A stretch of 64,000 nucleotides of DNA. It comes from Hofstenia miamia. Its lineage: Eukaryota > Xenacoelomorpha > Acoela > Hofsteniidae. The position numbers were made by a program, and so were the translations under genes. Positions 1 through 12,068 of this stretch are shown one piece after another (the stretch's first letter is position 1; the number at the start of each line of letters is the position of its first letter). The stretch is from NCBI GenBank assembly GCA_900660155.1, contig CABFPE010000183.1, positions 632,432 to 696,431 of the forward strand, in the 5' to 3' direction. Below the pieces are notes generated by a model. It saw only the letters and a list, made by a program, of their open reading frames with translations. It was not told the DNA's origin and ran no database searches.

Positions 1-101
1 TTCTTTTGAACATTTCTATGTTATTAATTAATGGAAGTTGTTTACTGTTGCGCCATCTGTTAATATCTTAGTGGACTAAAATTTGGTTTGCCTTTCCTTA
101 A

Positions 102-789
102 CCCTTTCGGTCCTAATGGGACATATATGTCCCAAGCAGTGTATTGACTAGTATTACCGATACACGATATTATACACGAAAAATTGAGTACCTGTACACG
201 ATACACGAATACACGATTGAAGCAAAATCAATATACGAAATTCGTGTATTTTGAATCGTGTATCGTGTATTTTAAATTTTTAAATCGTGCTGAAATAGCG
301 GCGTCGGCATTTCACACGTTTATTTGTTGCATCATCTCACGTATTAATCATTACATGATTTAACTACAGCACTGTTCGCCATCGCATCGCCACCTACCGG
401 CTTTCATCAGCGAGCTGAAATCAGACATTTGCGTTACTAAACGGCGACCGTCGTTGACGTTAGATTGTTGGACATCGTCGAACAATACTGCTTATATTTT
501 TTCAATACACGAAATACCGGTACACGAGGGTCGAAATACACGAGAATACCGATACACGACAAAAGCGATACTAGTCAATACACTGGTCCCAAGAACATTT
601 TCCAAATACTAAAATCAATTTTAAACGTTTATAATACTACTGGGACATATTTGTCCCATGGTCGAAAAACACATGTACCTATTATAAAAATTTTCAATTT
701 TGCTTATGGTAGTTAAGGAGTGTCATAATAAGTGGGAGATACCGAAAAGATGATTGAAAGTTAATTGTGCAAAAGTCGGATCGAAAGGG
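102..789. mobile_element. piggyBac-type MITE, interrupted by a hAT MITE
   Basis: TTAA target sites lie at 98-101 and 790-793. The inward-facing ends are CCCTTTCGGTCC on the left and, read on the opposite strand, CCCTTTCGATCC on the right, so 11 of 12 bases agree. A perfect 18-nt palindrome, TGGGACATATATGTCCCA, sits at 117-134 just inside the left end, and a near-copy at 641-658 just inside the right end. The element has no coding capacity. Removing the inserted hAT MITE and one copy of its target duplication leaves about 231 bp. TTAA duplication is the hallmark of the piggyBac superfamily. Confidence 0.8.
137..585. mobile_element. hAT-type MITE with 8-bp target-site duplication
   Basis: Perfect 18-bp terminal inverted repeats (CAGTGTATTGACTAGTAT) bound a 449-bp non-coding element. 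It is flanked by the exact 8-bp direct repeat GTCCCAAG at 129-136 and 586-593, and an 8-bp duplication is characteristic of hAT transposition. The interior is dense in a TACACGA-like heptamer in both orientations. The insertion site is the right half of the subterminal palindrome of the piggyBac-type MITE, so this is the younger insertion. Confidence 0.88.
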
Positions 790-799
790 TTAAAATGGT

Positions 800-2186
800 G
801 TGATGTGAAATACAATCCCATGAAAATAGGTAGGAGCAATCACAACCAACAACACATAACTCGCTCAAACGTGTCATTTTGAGCCGCTACAAAGGTGATT
901 TTTTGGCCGAAATGACAAACTACCACGTGGCTTGCAAAACCTTTCATTTTCAAAAAACCTCAGCCAAGAAACTTCTGTCAAAACTTGTTTGCTCATCTGT
1001 TGTTGAAAAACTGTTTCAAAATACAAGAGAAGGTTGCGTAATAGAAAATAGGCAATTGTTTTGAAGTCAAATAGTGGTGATTGAATTTAAAAAATTTTGT
1101 AATGTGGTTGTTAAGTTAGGTACTGACAGTCAAAGTATAATCATTAGTTATTTCCATTATAACAATGACAATGATAGTACATGTAGAAATGAACCGATTT
1201 TAAAATGTAATTTGTCACTATATGCATTTTTTCTAATCTAAATTTGAACAGCTGTAAGTTTTATATAAAAATTACCATTTTAATTTTTAGTAAAAGACTA
1301 ATTTTACAATCAATCAATAAAGTAGGCTGACTCGGTCTGTAGATCAATTTGTGATTTGACTTAAGAAATTACTGATAAAGAATCGGGGGTCTGCTTGCCA
1401 GAAAATTCTAAATTATGTACTGCGAAAATATTTTCATAATATATGAAATATAAATCTTTACCACTGAAGTATTCAAATGATTAACAATTTCTTCAATCAT
1501 GAAATTTTGCTTTTAGATGATCTAATTAATCAAGAATAAGATACGCTTATCTTTTAATAGTCACCATTTATTAGCATGTACATTTTCAGGTTTAGAGTTC
1601 ACTGAAAATACTTGCCCATTTTAAGAAAATTGGTAAAGTATATGATTTTATATATTTTAAATGAAAAAATATGCAAAGATGATGCTTTATTGTTATCCCT
1701 GCACACATTTCAATAGTAGTTTTCATAAATAAAGCATTCTTGATGCTTATTGAATCATAAGAAACAGGCTATGAATCATCCTAGAAGAGCAATACCATGG
1801 TATAGTAAAATTGCAATCGTTAAAGTACACTTTTTGGTAGAGTTTTATCACAACCTTTTTAAAAATGACATTATAGCTGAAAATTTAATTGTCTTCACTT
1901 TTGATATTTGCATATACATAGGCATATGTGCATAACTGTAAATATTTATAAATTGTTCAAATTACATCAAAGTTTTTGACAAATACAAACTTCGAAGAAC
2001 CATTTCGGGCAGCTTAAAAATAATGAATTTGTATAATTATATTTCAGTGCAAATTAGATTGTCGGTACAACATATAGCTCATCTAGTTAAATAAGCTTAG
2101 GAAAAATTTAAAACTAGGAAACATTTCGAAAGCTTCTTTGTGTTCCGGTTGTGACTTTATTTTCGAACTATGATGTTACTGTTTAG
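800..2186. other. AT-rich stretch without supported genes
   Basis: Only short chance reading frames are present. I see no splice-supported exon, RNA gene or repeat structure. If the MFS coding segment that begins near 2187 has upstream exons, I could not find them here. Confidence 0.5.
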
Positions 2187-2947
2187 GTTTTTGTATACTT
2201 TCAACATTTGCTCTTTTGCCTATTCAACCAAAAGTGAAGCAAAGCTACAAAGAACTTATCCCAATACCTGATCAAACGTCCTCTTCCTACTCTATATTTA
2301 AGAATCTCCATGTACTTCAAAAGTGCTATGCGCAGATTGCAGTTTATTCTTCTGGGGCCGTAATCGATTCGAACTTTAGTTTATATTTGTTTGAAGACTT
2401 CAATTTCAGCCTCATAAGCATTGGTTGGATATTTGCAGTTGGTAACATGATTTCTCTGTTCAGTTCAGTTCTGTCCATTATACTCAATGGTAAAAAATGG
2501 CATCAATTGAACTTTGCATCTGCGACACTGATGCACTGCTTGGCGTTTTTTATTCTCCTTGCGTCTTGCCAATTCAGGATGTTTGGTTTCGCACTAGTTG
2601 GATTTTGTATATTTTCATTCGCAAGATCAATGGTAAGTGGAACTAATATGCTGTGTATGAAGTCATGCATTGAAAATAACCTTCAAGATCAATTCAAGGG
2701 AAATGCACTCAGCGTTGCTGCTTCCACATCAAACATTCTTTGTGCATTGGGTAGAATAATTGGCTTCATATTCTTGGGAGGGGTATTTGTAGAATTCATC
2801 GGTTTTTATTTTGTCATTGTCGTTACGTTTTTGATGTGTACATTAGCAGGACTTAGTGAGGTCATAGTTGGTGTTTTGGACTTTTTCAAGAATTGTAAAT
2901 CTCCATTTAAAAATATTGTATTTTGTATAAATGTTGATGAACAGTGA
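2187..2947 (+). CDS. MFS-type transporter, C-terminal half (last exon or retrocopy)
   Basis: An open frame of about 250 residues follows a possible splice acceptor (TTTAG ending at 2186) and ends at a TGA. There is no convincing ATG at its head, so it should be a terminal exon or a 5'-truncated copy. It has a short polar loop followed by about six hydrophobic segments, which match the second six-helix half of a major facilitator superfamily protein. Examples are ISIGWIFAVGNMISLF, FALVGFCIFSFARSMV and FYFVIVVTFLMCTLAGL. The segment GRIIGFIFLGG resembles the usual eleventh helix. Such proteins move small solutes across membranes; no substrate can be inferred here. The frame is intact over the whole stretch, which favours a real or recent gene, but the missing N-terminal half leaves pseudogene status open. 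Confidence 0.55.
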
Positions 2948-4433
2948 TTATATTGCAGCTTTTACTCAAAGTTAACAAAACAGTCTGTGCATTCTACTTA
3001 GCGATATTATATTCCTTACTATCAAATATTTCTATACAATTTTTAAACTAGAAATGCTTATAAATATTCTGTGGATTGTTTACATATTTATGCATTAGTC
3101 CTGTAAGAATTGAATGAGTGTTATTACAAAATTGATCTTTTGTTATCAAATAACTTGCTAGATCTTCAAATTCAGTAAAAACATCAATTTTTTTGAATTT
3201 GGACGTGATGATTTGCTTTGGACCTTTTTCTAATACTTTCAAAATGTAATCAGGTATTACAACTTGTGTAAAATTTTTATATAAAAATTCAATAAATTTC
3301 TTTATAATTTCATTTTAATATTCAAAATTTCAAGTTTAAAACTGCAATTTCTTGTCTTGTTTTCTTAAAACTGATGCAAATAATTGACAGTAGCTATCTG
3401 TCGCCAACCACGAACTTTATATGAGGGACCATACTTGGTGTCATGTTCAAGTATTGGTATTTAAGATGCATTATTCGACTTAAAGATGCGATTTGTACAG
3501 ATTTTAAAGTGTGTCATTTAACGGCACATATCTATGTACACCCCTTGGTAGTTATTTGTTAAAAAGTTGTATTAGATTTGAGTAACATTAAACAATACTA
3601 TTTTGGGACCTCTATTTCTCTATATTTTGATTCGTTTTTTGGAAGGGAAATTGTGCAAATCTTGCTATTTTACCAAATAATGTAAGAAATTTATTAATGG
3701 TAGATGAGAAAAATCATTTCTGTTTGAAATTCAAATTCAACAATTTTTTCAAGTAGCTTAAATGTCGTGTTCCTAAAAGCGTTCCTTTTGAAAAAGTCAA
3801 AAGTGGAGCTTATTTTTCTAGTTTCAAGCTAGGATTTTGGAAATAACGCTGTAGTGAAAATTACTAGTAAAGGGTATACCATAACTTCGACGAGGTTTTT
3901 GATCTCCGATAAGTTACAGTTTAGATTCATATAACGAACTACTGCTATAATAATATTTTCAATACGTTCTGAAAAATTGTCACACACAGTCTTTAGCATT
4001 ATTAAAGATCCATTTTGTATTCTTTTAACGCATTAATCATTGCAATCATTTTTTTTAGAAATATCGGTTTTAGAATGTAATTTTTAATTGTTCGATATCT
4101 TGGGTAAGTGAGATTTAAATTTCAATCATTGATGTAAGGTCCGATAGATTGAAATAACATTAGTCATTGAAAGATTCAAAATTTCCCATTATGACAAAAA
4201 CTGATCATAATTGACAATTAAAGGAACAAGGAACTTGAAGAGATTGCAGACAGGAGAGGGTGTTACCTGAAGCCATTGGTAACTCAAACTCTTGGAGCTG
4301 CTATTCTTCAAAACTGTGAAAATCGGATCTTGACAACATCATGTTGCAAGAGCCTTTTATTAATTACATTGTACATATTAGCCTTTTTTATTCATTTTTC
4401 AATTATAAAAAATAATTTTATTGATACAAAATT
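2948..4433. other. No supported gene
   Basis: AT-rich sequence with only short frames. A short coding-like run on the + strand near 4228-4340 (reading ELEEIADRRGCYLKPL) might be a retroelement remnant, but it is too short to assign. Confidence 0.4.
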
Positions 4434-5200
4434 ATAATTACAATCATTCAAAATCATCTACACATTTACAAAATCCAATTATTTAGGTACTATTAACACT
4501 AAATTTATAAAATTAATCATGGATACAAAAATATTCGATTCATATTTACTTTGAAAATGATTAAGAACAATTATTAACAAATTCATACAATTAACTTAAT
4601 ACGATTTACAGCATTCTTTATTTCGATCTAGTGATGAGGATCTAGAGATCTTGCTAGGATCATATTTATATTGCCTCGCATTAGCGCAATTGAGAGAGAC
4701 TAAGAATCTAAAGAGAGCAGTAGTCACACCTCTATTGTGAATTTTCCAGATTCAGCAAGGAGGGCCAGCTTCCGAAAAGTCTTAAATGAGGTAGCCGAAA
4801 AGCCCTGTTTATAAGGCGAAGGGCACAAATATATAACCCTCAGATTCACAATTAAAGTGTTTTGAAAATTTGAGATCTTCAGCTACTCCTAGAGATCAGC
4901 CTGCATTGGATGCCGCATTTGAAATGGTTGAAATTTGCAGCGGTGAGATTACAGTCAAGTCTAGTGCAGCTGACTTGCCTGCAGACCAAACAGGAATGAA
5001 AACACCCCCGGGTTTAGACGGAGTCCCGTTAATTAGATTAAGTTGCTCTTTGACAGGAGATAGGGAAGCAGAAGCTGCCATTGAGTATACAATATCGCGA
5101 AGACTATCATGCCGACCAATTCTGTCACGTTTGCTGCTGCTGCAAGTAAGAGCATGGTCTCCATAAATATCCATATTTGTGTCAATAGATTTAATTTTTG
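4434..5200 (-). mobile_element. Non-LTR retrotransposon 3' fragment (RLE-type family)
   Basis: Read on the minus strand, this is a diverged copy of the 3' part of the element at 56862-59400; similarity covers about 58690-59400. The translated part has IYGDHALTC, a cysteine/histidine knuckle of the C-x-C-x-H-x-C kind, then IGRHDSL, KEQ and GKSAALDLTVISPL. These fit the zinc knuckle and restriction-like endonuclease that end R2/R4/NeSL-type LINE proteins. Compared with the other copy it has a short insertion near 4800-4850, and the similarity is lost upstream of about 5200. It is a dead 5'-truncated copy. Confidence 0.7.
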
Positions 5201-5813
5201 ATTTAACAATGCAGAATCGAATTCTTAACTCCTTGATGCATGTTGAGTATAGCGGAACCCACATTTAGTTAATACAGTTCCTTATTGTATTGTGATATCA
5301 TCAATTTGAACTCTAGCCTGCCCATATAGCCAAGGAATGCTGATAGGGATCCAACAACAGAGTGATTAAAAATTATATTGTATTCAACTTATTTCGAATG
5401 TGTTGATTAAATGGAATTTTCCATTCAAGAATAATGAGCATCAAATTCAGAATGAATGCAAATATTGAGCATTTATGTCAAGGAACAACATCCTAAATGC
5501 TGAGTAAAAATATTTAACAGTTTGAGCATTTTTTTATAGTTTAAGTCTAAAACGACCCCATATACGAAAAGTACCATTTTAGGAAAAAAATTTTAGATTT
5601 GTATTTCTAACAAACCTTCAACATTTCTTCAAATGTTTTATTAAAAGTTTTAGATTGCTCCTAAACATTTTTTCACACTAACCTTAAATTTTTTCATCAA
5701 AGCAACATGTAATAATTAGTTTGACTGGCGGTTTCTTGTATGTTTGAGAATAAAATGTATAGCTTTAATAACGAAGTACAATATATTTTGTAATTAGTTT
5801 ATTATGTAAAAGC

Positions 5814-6014
5814 CTACCTTTTACATACTCGATAAACCATCATCAAATGAATCAAATATATCTTAACATTTTGTAATATAATATGATCAATGGAATCGAA
5901 CGCTTCCGAGAGGTTTAAGCAAGCAATTGCCGAGTATTCATTATTTACGATTCTTCGCCAGTAGAAAAACTTTATGTAGTTTGGCATAAAAATCATATTT
6001 ATAAAAATACTCAT
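5814..6014 (-). pseudogene. LINE reverse transcriptase fragment
   Basis: The minus-strand frame contains ACLNLSEAFDSIDHIIL, a clear match to reverse transcriptase motif A of jockey/CR1-type LINEs (usual form LDLSKAFDTVDHxIL), with the catalytic aspartate retained in FDSIDH. Only about 65 residues are open. A separate palm fragment on the opposite strand follows at 6395-6545, so the two pieces are not one linear copy. Confidence 0.6.
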
Positions 6015-6394
6015 TAATCTGATTGATATAAGAATTCGTTCAAATACTTAGCTGATTGGAGATCTGATTGAAATGGATCTATAATAAAAGCAATCTTCGG
6101 CATCGTCTCATTTTATAATGGTTACACATTTGCTAATCAAAATTCCTCTGAACAAAAGCACTGTTTATACATGCATCTAAAATTTAATATTTTGGTTCAA
6201 CTATTTAATCGGTTGTCAGTTTTAGGAGCCAAGTTGGTATTAAAGAGGATCAACTTGATTTGTTTTTTGAACATTACATCGACTTTAAAATTTCACATTC
6301 AGATGCAAAACGAAAATAGAAATATGGTAGAGTAGTTTAGTGTTATTAATACAAACAGATACTTTCCAAAGTTTAGAAAAATTGCAGATTTCTA

Positions 6395-6545
6395 TATTAG
6401 TAATGGATTTATCTTAACCGATCGAGAAGTGTCTCAATGCACAGAACTAGGGCCAATTATATTTAAGATACATGTAAATTAAATTACTAAAAATGCAACT
6501 CATAGTAAAATATATCAATTTGCTAACGATAATTGACATTATTAT
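6395..6545 (+). pseudogene. LINE reverse transcriptase palm remnant
   Basis: The + frame reads VSQCTELGPIIFKIHVN and then, after a stop, IYQFANDN. This parallels the VPQGSVLGPLLFxIYIND...QFADD core of non-LTR reverse transcriptases, with the second catalytic aspartate replaced (ANDN). Strongly decayed. Confidence 0.5.
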
Positions 6546-6559
6546 TAACGATGCATTTA

Positions 6560-7366
6560 GAGCCACGAAAAATTTAATCGTTTTCATTAGATGTTAATAA
6601 TGAAATAGTATATTTATATACCATTAATAATAAAATTTATTAATTGAATATAATTTCAGTTTGATCTAGATTTAAAAATCTTTTTACTTTTACTACTGTA
6701 TATAACTTATTATTGTTAAGGATCTTTAATAATATTAAAAACAGATTAAGAGATCTGTTCAAGTTGAGAATCATCAATTTACAAAATTTTCACTCTAAAT
6801 ATGCATTATTTAATTAAAAGATATTATTATTCAATTAAACATTGATTAGATGGTAATTTATGTTGATAGATGTAATCATCTTTGATGTTAAGACTTGGTG
6901 GCAATGATCTTATGTATATACTTTTGATTACTTTTAAATTTTTTGGGGATAGGAAACCTTAAAATTTTGATGTCATAATTTAATCCACATTTTATAAGTC
7001 AACAATATCAGAACACTTAAGGCATTAAAAATTTTAAGACACTGATATATGTTTACAAAAGCTGCCAATACAGCATTCAGAAATTTCCATTCAAATTGAA
7101 GTTTCCACAGTTGGTTTAATCAAAGGTGAATACTTTTACTGAGCTAAACAAAAAATGTAACTAACAAGTTTGCTGACAATTGAAGATAGTTTCAAATTCT
7201 TTGCAACTTATAAATTGATCCGTAGCGGTTGTAAACTTTCACATCATGTAAGCATTAGATTAGAGCAACTAGAAAAAGTGTTCGTTTTTTAAAATTATTA
7301 GTAATTTTTCTATATTTTGAAATCAAACAAGGATATAATGAGCTGACTTTTAGATAAAAGCACAAC
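6560..7366. other. No supported gene
   Basis: AT-rich sequence between LINE debris and the duplicated block. I see no supported features. Confidence 0.4.
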
Positions 7367-8647
7367 TACAAAAAATTTGAAGAAAATAAGAAAAAACAGA
7401 CGTATAAAACATGGTTTAAAAAATATGGAGTAATTTTTAAAACCCTCTAGATGAATTACAGGACCTAGTAGTAAAGGGGCATCTCTAGGAATTTTTAAAT
7501 GCACAGGACATTTTCTCATTAATGTTTTTCATTCTAAACCTATTTGGTATTCTGATTAGCATTTAAAGTGTTTTTTAATCAATGTGTTTTAAGGTGGATG
7601 GTCCAATGATTCAGCTTTCTACACTTCACAAGGTTTTCTGAATTGGTTAGCCATCAATAATCAAATTTTGAAAATTTCTCCTTGAGGTCAATATGCAATA
7701 ATGATGAAATGTCGTAGGTTGTATGTGGTTAGCATTAGGAATGACAATGTGAAAAAAACTTATATTTTCACCTTTCGTGCATGGTTCAAGTGTTTTGATT
7801 TTGTTTTCATTTGGCAATGATATTTAAAAATATATTTGAAAGCCTCCAATATTCCACAAATGGAACATGACAATTTCTACATATGACATCCTATAACAAA
7901 AATATAGGTGTCATTGATGTCAGGTAACTTAAAATGATTACTTCTGAAAAAAGAATTAAATTTTTGCCACTAATTCTTCTCTTGGTAGGATAGAGGTTAA
8001 GAGAGGGGGGAAAAACTTAAATTAACTTCTGTTCACACAAAATTACATAAATATTTGCAATCAATACCTTGTAATAGACAGAAGATGAATCAACCGGTAA
8101 CAAAATTTAAGACCGCGCGCAAACTACTACACTTTTGTTGTTTGAAGAAATTCAAATTACTTCTAATTTAATATATAATTGATTTATAACAACTAAAGTT
8201 GTATTGCTTGCGTGTGGCCTAAAAAGCACAAGACCCGCAAATTACTGTTTGGAGTGGGAGCCAAGTGGGCAAATTAAAGTAAAATAACAATAAACAAACG
8301 AGTTCCGAAATTATAAATTTAATGACACACATTATTGCAAAATAGCTTTAGTGTCTGTGATTCTGTTACAGGATGCAAGCTTCATTGATTTGCTCGACAA
8401 AATATGCTTGAAATCGTTTTGATAGTTTAATAACATTTCCTTTGAAAGAAGAAAACGCAAATGCTCTCTGCAGCTTAAAATTTTTTGAAAATTGAATGGA
8501 GGTATTATCTCTGCACTCTATAGTAAATCGTACGAAACCATACGTCCACATTTTCAAAATAATGTGAAGAGATGCTTTTGAAAATCAACAATAATTTGGT
8601 ATAACTACCCTAAGCTTGCTAACACCGTTTCATTCACCAATGCTTTC
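7367..8647. repeat. 1281-bp block, copy 1 of an exact duplicate
   Basis: This block recurs at a constant offset of 1282 bp (8649-9929), with a single N at 8648 between the copies. By eye the two read identically. It contains no supported gene; a 63-residue minus-strand frame repeats in both only because the DNA does. A one-N join between identical ends is typical of two contigs whose overlap was not merged. Confidence 0.9.
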
Positions 8648-8648
8648 N

Positions 8649-9929
8649 TACAAAAAATTTGAAGAAAATAAGAAAAAACAGACGTATAAAACATGGTTTA
8701 AAAAATATGGAGTAATTTTTAAAACCCTCTAGATGAATTACAGGACCTAGTAGTAAAGGGGCATCTCTAGGAATTTTTAAATGCACAGGACATTTTCTCA
8801 TTAATGTTTTTCATTCTAAACCTATTTGGTATTCTGATTAGCATTTAAAGTGTTTTTTAATCAATGTGTTTTAAGGTGGATGGTCCAATGATTCAGCTTT
8901 CTACACTTCACAAGGTTTTCTGAATTGGTTAGCCATCAATAATCAAATTTTGAAAATTTCTCCTTGAGGTCAATATGCAATAATGATGAAATGTCGTAGG
9001 TTGTATGTGGTTAGCATTAGGAATGACAATGTGAAAAAAACTTATATTTTCACCTTTCGTGCATGGTTCAAGTGTTTTGATTTTGTTTTCATTTGGCAAT
9101 GATATTTAAAAATATATTTGAAAGCCTCCAATATTCCACAAATGGAACATGACAATTTCTACATATGACATCCTATAACAAAAATATAGGTGTCATTGAT
9201 GTCAGGTAACTTAAAATGATTACTTCTGAAAAAAGAATTAAATTTTTGCCACTAATTCTTCTCTTGGTAGGATAGAGGTTAAGAGAGGGGGGAAAAACTT
9301 AAATTAACTTCTGTTCACACAAAATTACATAAATATTTGCAATCAATACCTTGTAATAGACAGAAGATGAATCAACCGGTAACAAAATTTAAGACCGCGC
9401 GCAAACTACTACACTTTTGTTGTTTGAAGAAATTCAAATTACTTCTAATTTAATATATAATTGATTTATAACAACTAAAGTTGTATTGCTTGCGTGTGGC
9501 CTAAAAAGCACAAGACCCGCAAATTACTGTTTGGAGTGGGAGCCAAGTGGGCAAATTAAAGTAAAATAACAATAAACAAACGAGTTCCGAAATTATAAAT
9601 TTAATGACACACATTATTGCAAAATAGCTTTAGTGTCTGTGATTCTGTTACAGGATGCAAGCTTCATTGATTTGCTCGACAAAATATGCTTGAAATCGTT
9701 TTGATAGTTTAATAACATTTCCTTTGAAAGAAGAAAACGCAAATGCTCTCTGCAGCTTAAAATTTTTTGAAAATTGAATGGAGGTATTATCTCTGCACTC
9801 TATAGTAAATCGTACGAAACCATACGTCCACATTTTCAAAATAATGTGAAGAGATGCTTTTGAAAATCAACAATAATTTGGTATAACTACCCTAAGCTTG
9901 CTAACACCGTTTCATTCACCAATGCTTTC
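8649..9929. repeat. 1281-bp block, copy 2 of an exact duplicate
   Basis: Second copy of the block at 7367-8647, starting immediately after the N at 8648. Unique sequence resumes at 9930. Probably a scaffolding artefact rather than a biological tandem duplication. Confidence 0.9.
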
Positions 9930-10562
9930 TCGGGATCTTCGTACCAGAAGTTTTCATTTTGTGATGAATACTTTGATATCTTGTCTGTTAATCTTTCCAT
10001 TCATAATGAATTCTCGGAAATTCGCTAATGAAGGAACTTATAGAGTAGAATATAGTAAAACAAAATTCGAGAATATTGCTCTAAATAATTATAAAAAAAT
10101 TTAGTTTCTCCGTTATCATTGTACTTCTTCAAAGATGAATTGACGAAAGAATACGTGGGTTTCCCAAGCAATTCAAAAGATTACGGATTTCACATTTTGT
10201 TCTTTAGTTAAACCTCACTTTAGGCATTTCTAAAATACAAAATCAATAAGCATATGTACTTCACTTTTGTTAAACAACAAGTCATATGTATATATAGTAA
10301 TGGCAATTCAAATACATAGATAAAACGGCTCTAATTAATATTTAATGGTATAGCTCACCTTCAAAATAATATAATTGAATTCAATAACTACAAGTAATTA
10401 TTTTATAATGAATAAATTAAAGTTAAACTAAAACCAATTAAAAATGTATGAATTTCTATGCCCTATACACGATCACTTACGTTTAGTATGAACTACTATT
10501 GTATGTTTCATTGATCGCAACACATTGTTTGCAGCGTTTTTCGTACGGCAACAATCAGAGAT

Positions 10563-10589
10563 TTATATATATATATATATATATATATT
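10563..10589. repeat. (TA)n microsatellite
   Basis: Pure TA dinucleotide run next to copy A of the 125-bp direct repeat. A similar run precedes copy B at about 11908-11937. Confidence 0.85.
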
Positions 10590-10601
10590 CCTATAAAAGA
10601 T

Positions 10602-10726
10602 TGGAAATATTAATGAAATATTCTTTTGTGATACTATATGTGACCTTTTTTTAATTTTTGTTAGTAAACATTCAACTAAAACCTAATATTATTTCCAACA
10701 GGTATATTAACGGATAGCCTACATCA
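10602..10726. repeat. 125-bp direct repeat, copy A
   Basis: Runs from TGGAAATATTAATG to GATAGCCTACATCAT and recurs at 11944-12068 with a handful of substitutions. Both copies follow a TA microsatellite. A short motif ending in GGCAACAATCA-AGATTT also occurs twice nearby (about 10542 and 10768), suggesting local repeat expansion or a mobile-element footprint. Confidence 0.75.
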
Positions 10727-11905
10727 TTGTTTGCAGATTATGCAAAGAGCTAAAACCACAGTTTCGTATGGCAACAATCAAAGATTTTTTGATTGAATAG
10801 CAATGTAAACGTAAATTTGGCAGAAATGCTTTGCCCATCGGCAGCAATAATAAATAGGCATGATAGTTGTCCTAATGTTGCATCTTCTCAAAAGTGTGGA
10901 AGATTTATTCGCAATAATGTTATATTTTAAGAGAAAAGGGTAGAGGTTAGACCGCATTCTCTGATAATCCTTATTCATCCTTTCGCCGTGCCGCATTCCA
11001 AATCAGACAAGGAGTACAGTTTATACTTCGACAAATTTGAATGTTTAAACAACAATAATTTTGGTTGAATATTGTCTGAAGAAACAATTTTAGATATTGT
11101 TCAGGGATTAACCCAAAGCGGATCAGTAAGCATTCTACAAAATACAATTGTTCCGATGTAAACGTCAATGCTACAATCTTTGTGAATTTGGAATTCAAAT
11201 ATGGTGTACATCGTGAGAAATTGGTTGAATGAAAATGCTGAGAATCGTTGGATCGGGGAACATGTCTGGGCGGACCCAAACACCTGGCATCGCTGCAACC
11301 AATTTCTTTGGAACAATATATAGTCACAAGCTTATGAATTAAGGCCCCACCAAACCGGATGGAGTGTAATGGTGATCAATTGGAATTGACAACGGTTCCA
11401 CATTATTAAATTGTACTTGCATGTCTGTATTTGATATTTGCAATCTAAAATCTTAATTTTTGATTGTATGACACTGTATACCATTGACATGAATTGAAAT
11501 TAATAAAATGAAAAGGCTAGTCACAATCTATTTGCTTAACCTGATTTTTGGAGCTACAAGACCTAATCAAGTGACGAGGCCATATATACATATATATGTA
11601 CTATGGGAATCAGTGGTGGGGATGACCAGGTGACGGATTTTCCAAAAATCTCATAAAACGACGGACGGATTTTTAGTTTACTCATTTCATTTTTTTCGGT
11701 TTTTTATTAAAAACAGTTTGTATGTGTATTCTAACAGCATTGAAATTAATTTTAATCAAAATTTTTTTTAAAAAAAACTTAGTTGTACACTTTGAATATA
11801 TCAGTCAGTTGTAGTACTATAGAAGAAAAAATCCCATAGTACAACAGACGGTTTTGAATATAAATGTAACATTGTACAGGTGACTCCTTATATTTATGCA
11901 GGTGG

Positions 11906-11942
<37 letters not shown>

Positions 11943-11943
11943 A

Positions 11944-12068
11944 TGGAAATATTAATGAAATATTCTTTTGTGATATTATATGTGACCTTTGTTAATTTTT
12001 GTTAGTAAACATTCAACTAAAACCTAATATTATTGCCAACAGGTTTATTAAAGGATAGCCTACATCAT
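11944..12068. repeat. 125-bp direct repeat, copy B
   Basis: Second copy of the repeat at 10602-10726, about 1.34 kb downstream in the same orientation. The sequence between the copies has no recognisable coding region. Confidence 0.75.

Noticed and set aside
137-585. TACACGA repeats as a telomere-like or CRISPR-like array
   Set aside because: Spacing is irregular, both orientations are mixed, and the whole segment is bounded by hAT-type ends.
8366-9839. Identical 63-codon minus-strand frames at 8366-8557 and 9648-9839
   Set aside because: They are identical only because the underlying DNA is duplicated at a contig join. Composition and context do not support a gene.
11610-11880. CAGTGGTGGGGATGACC resembling a hAT end
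   Set aside because: No inverted partner or octamer duplication could be found.
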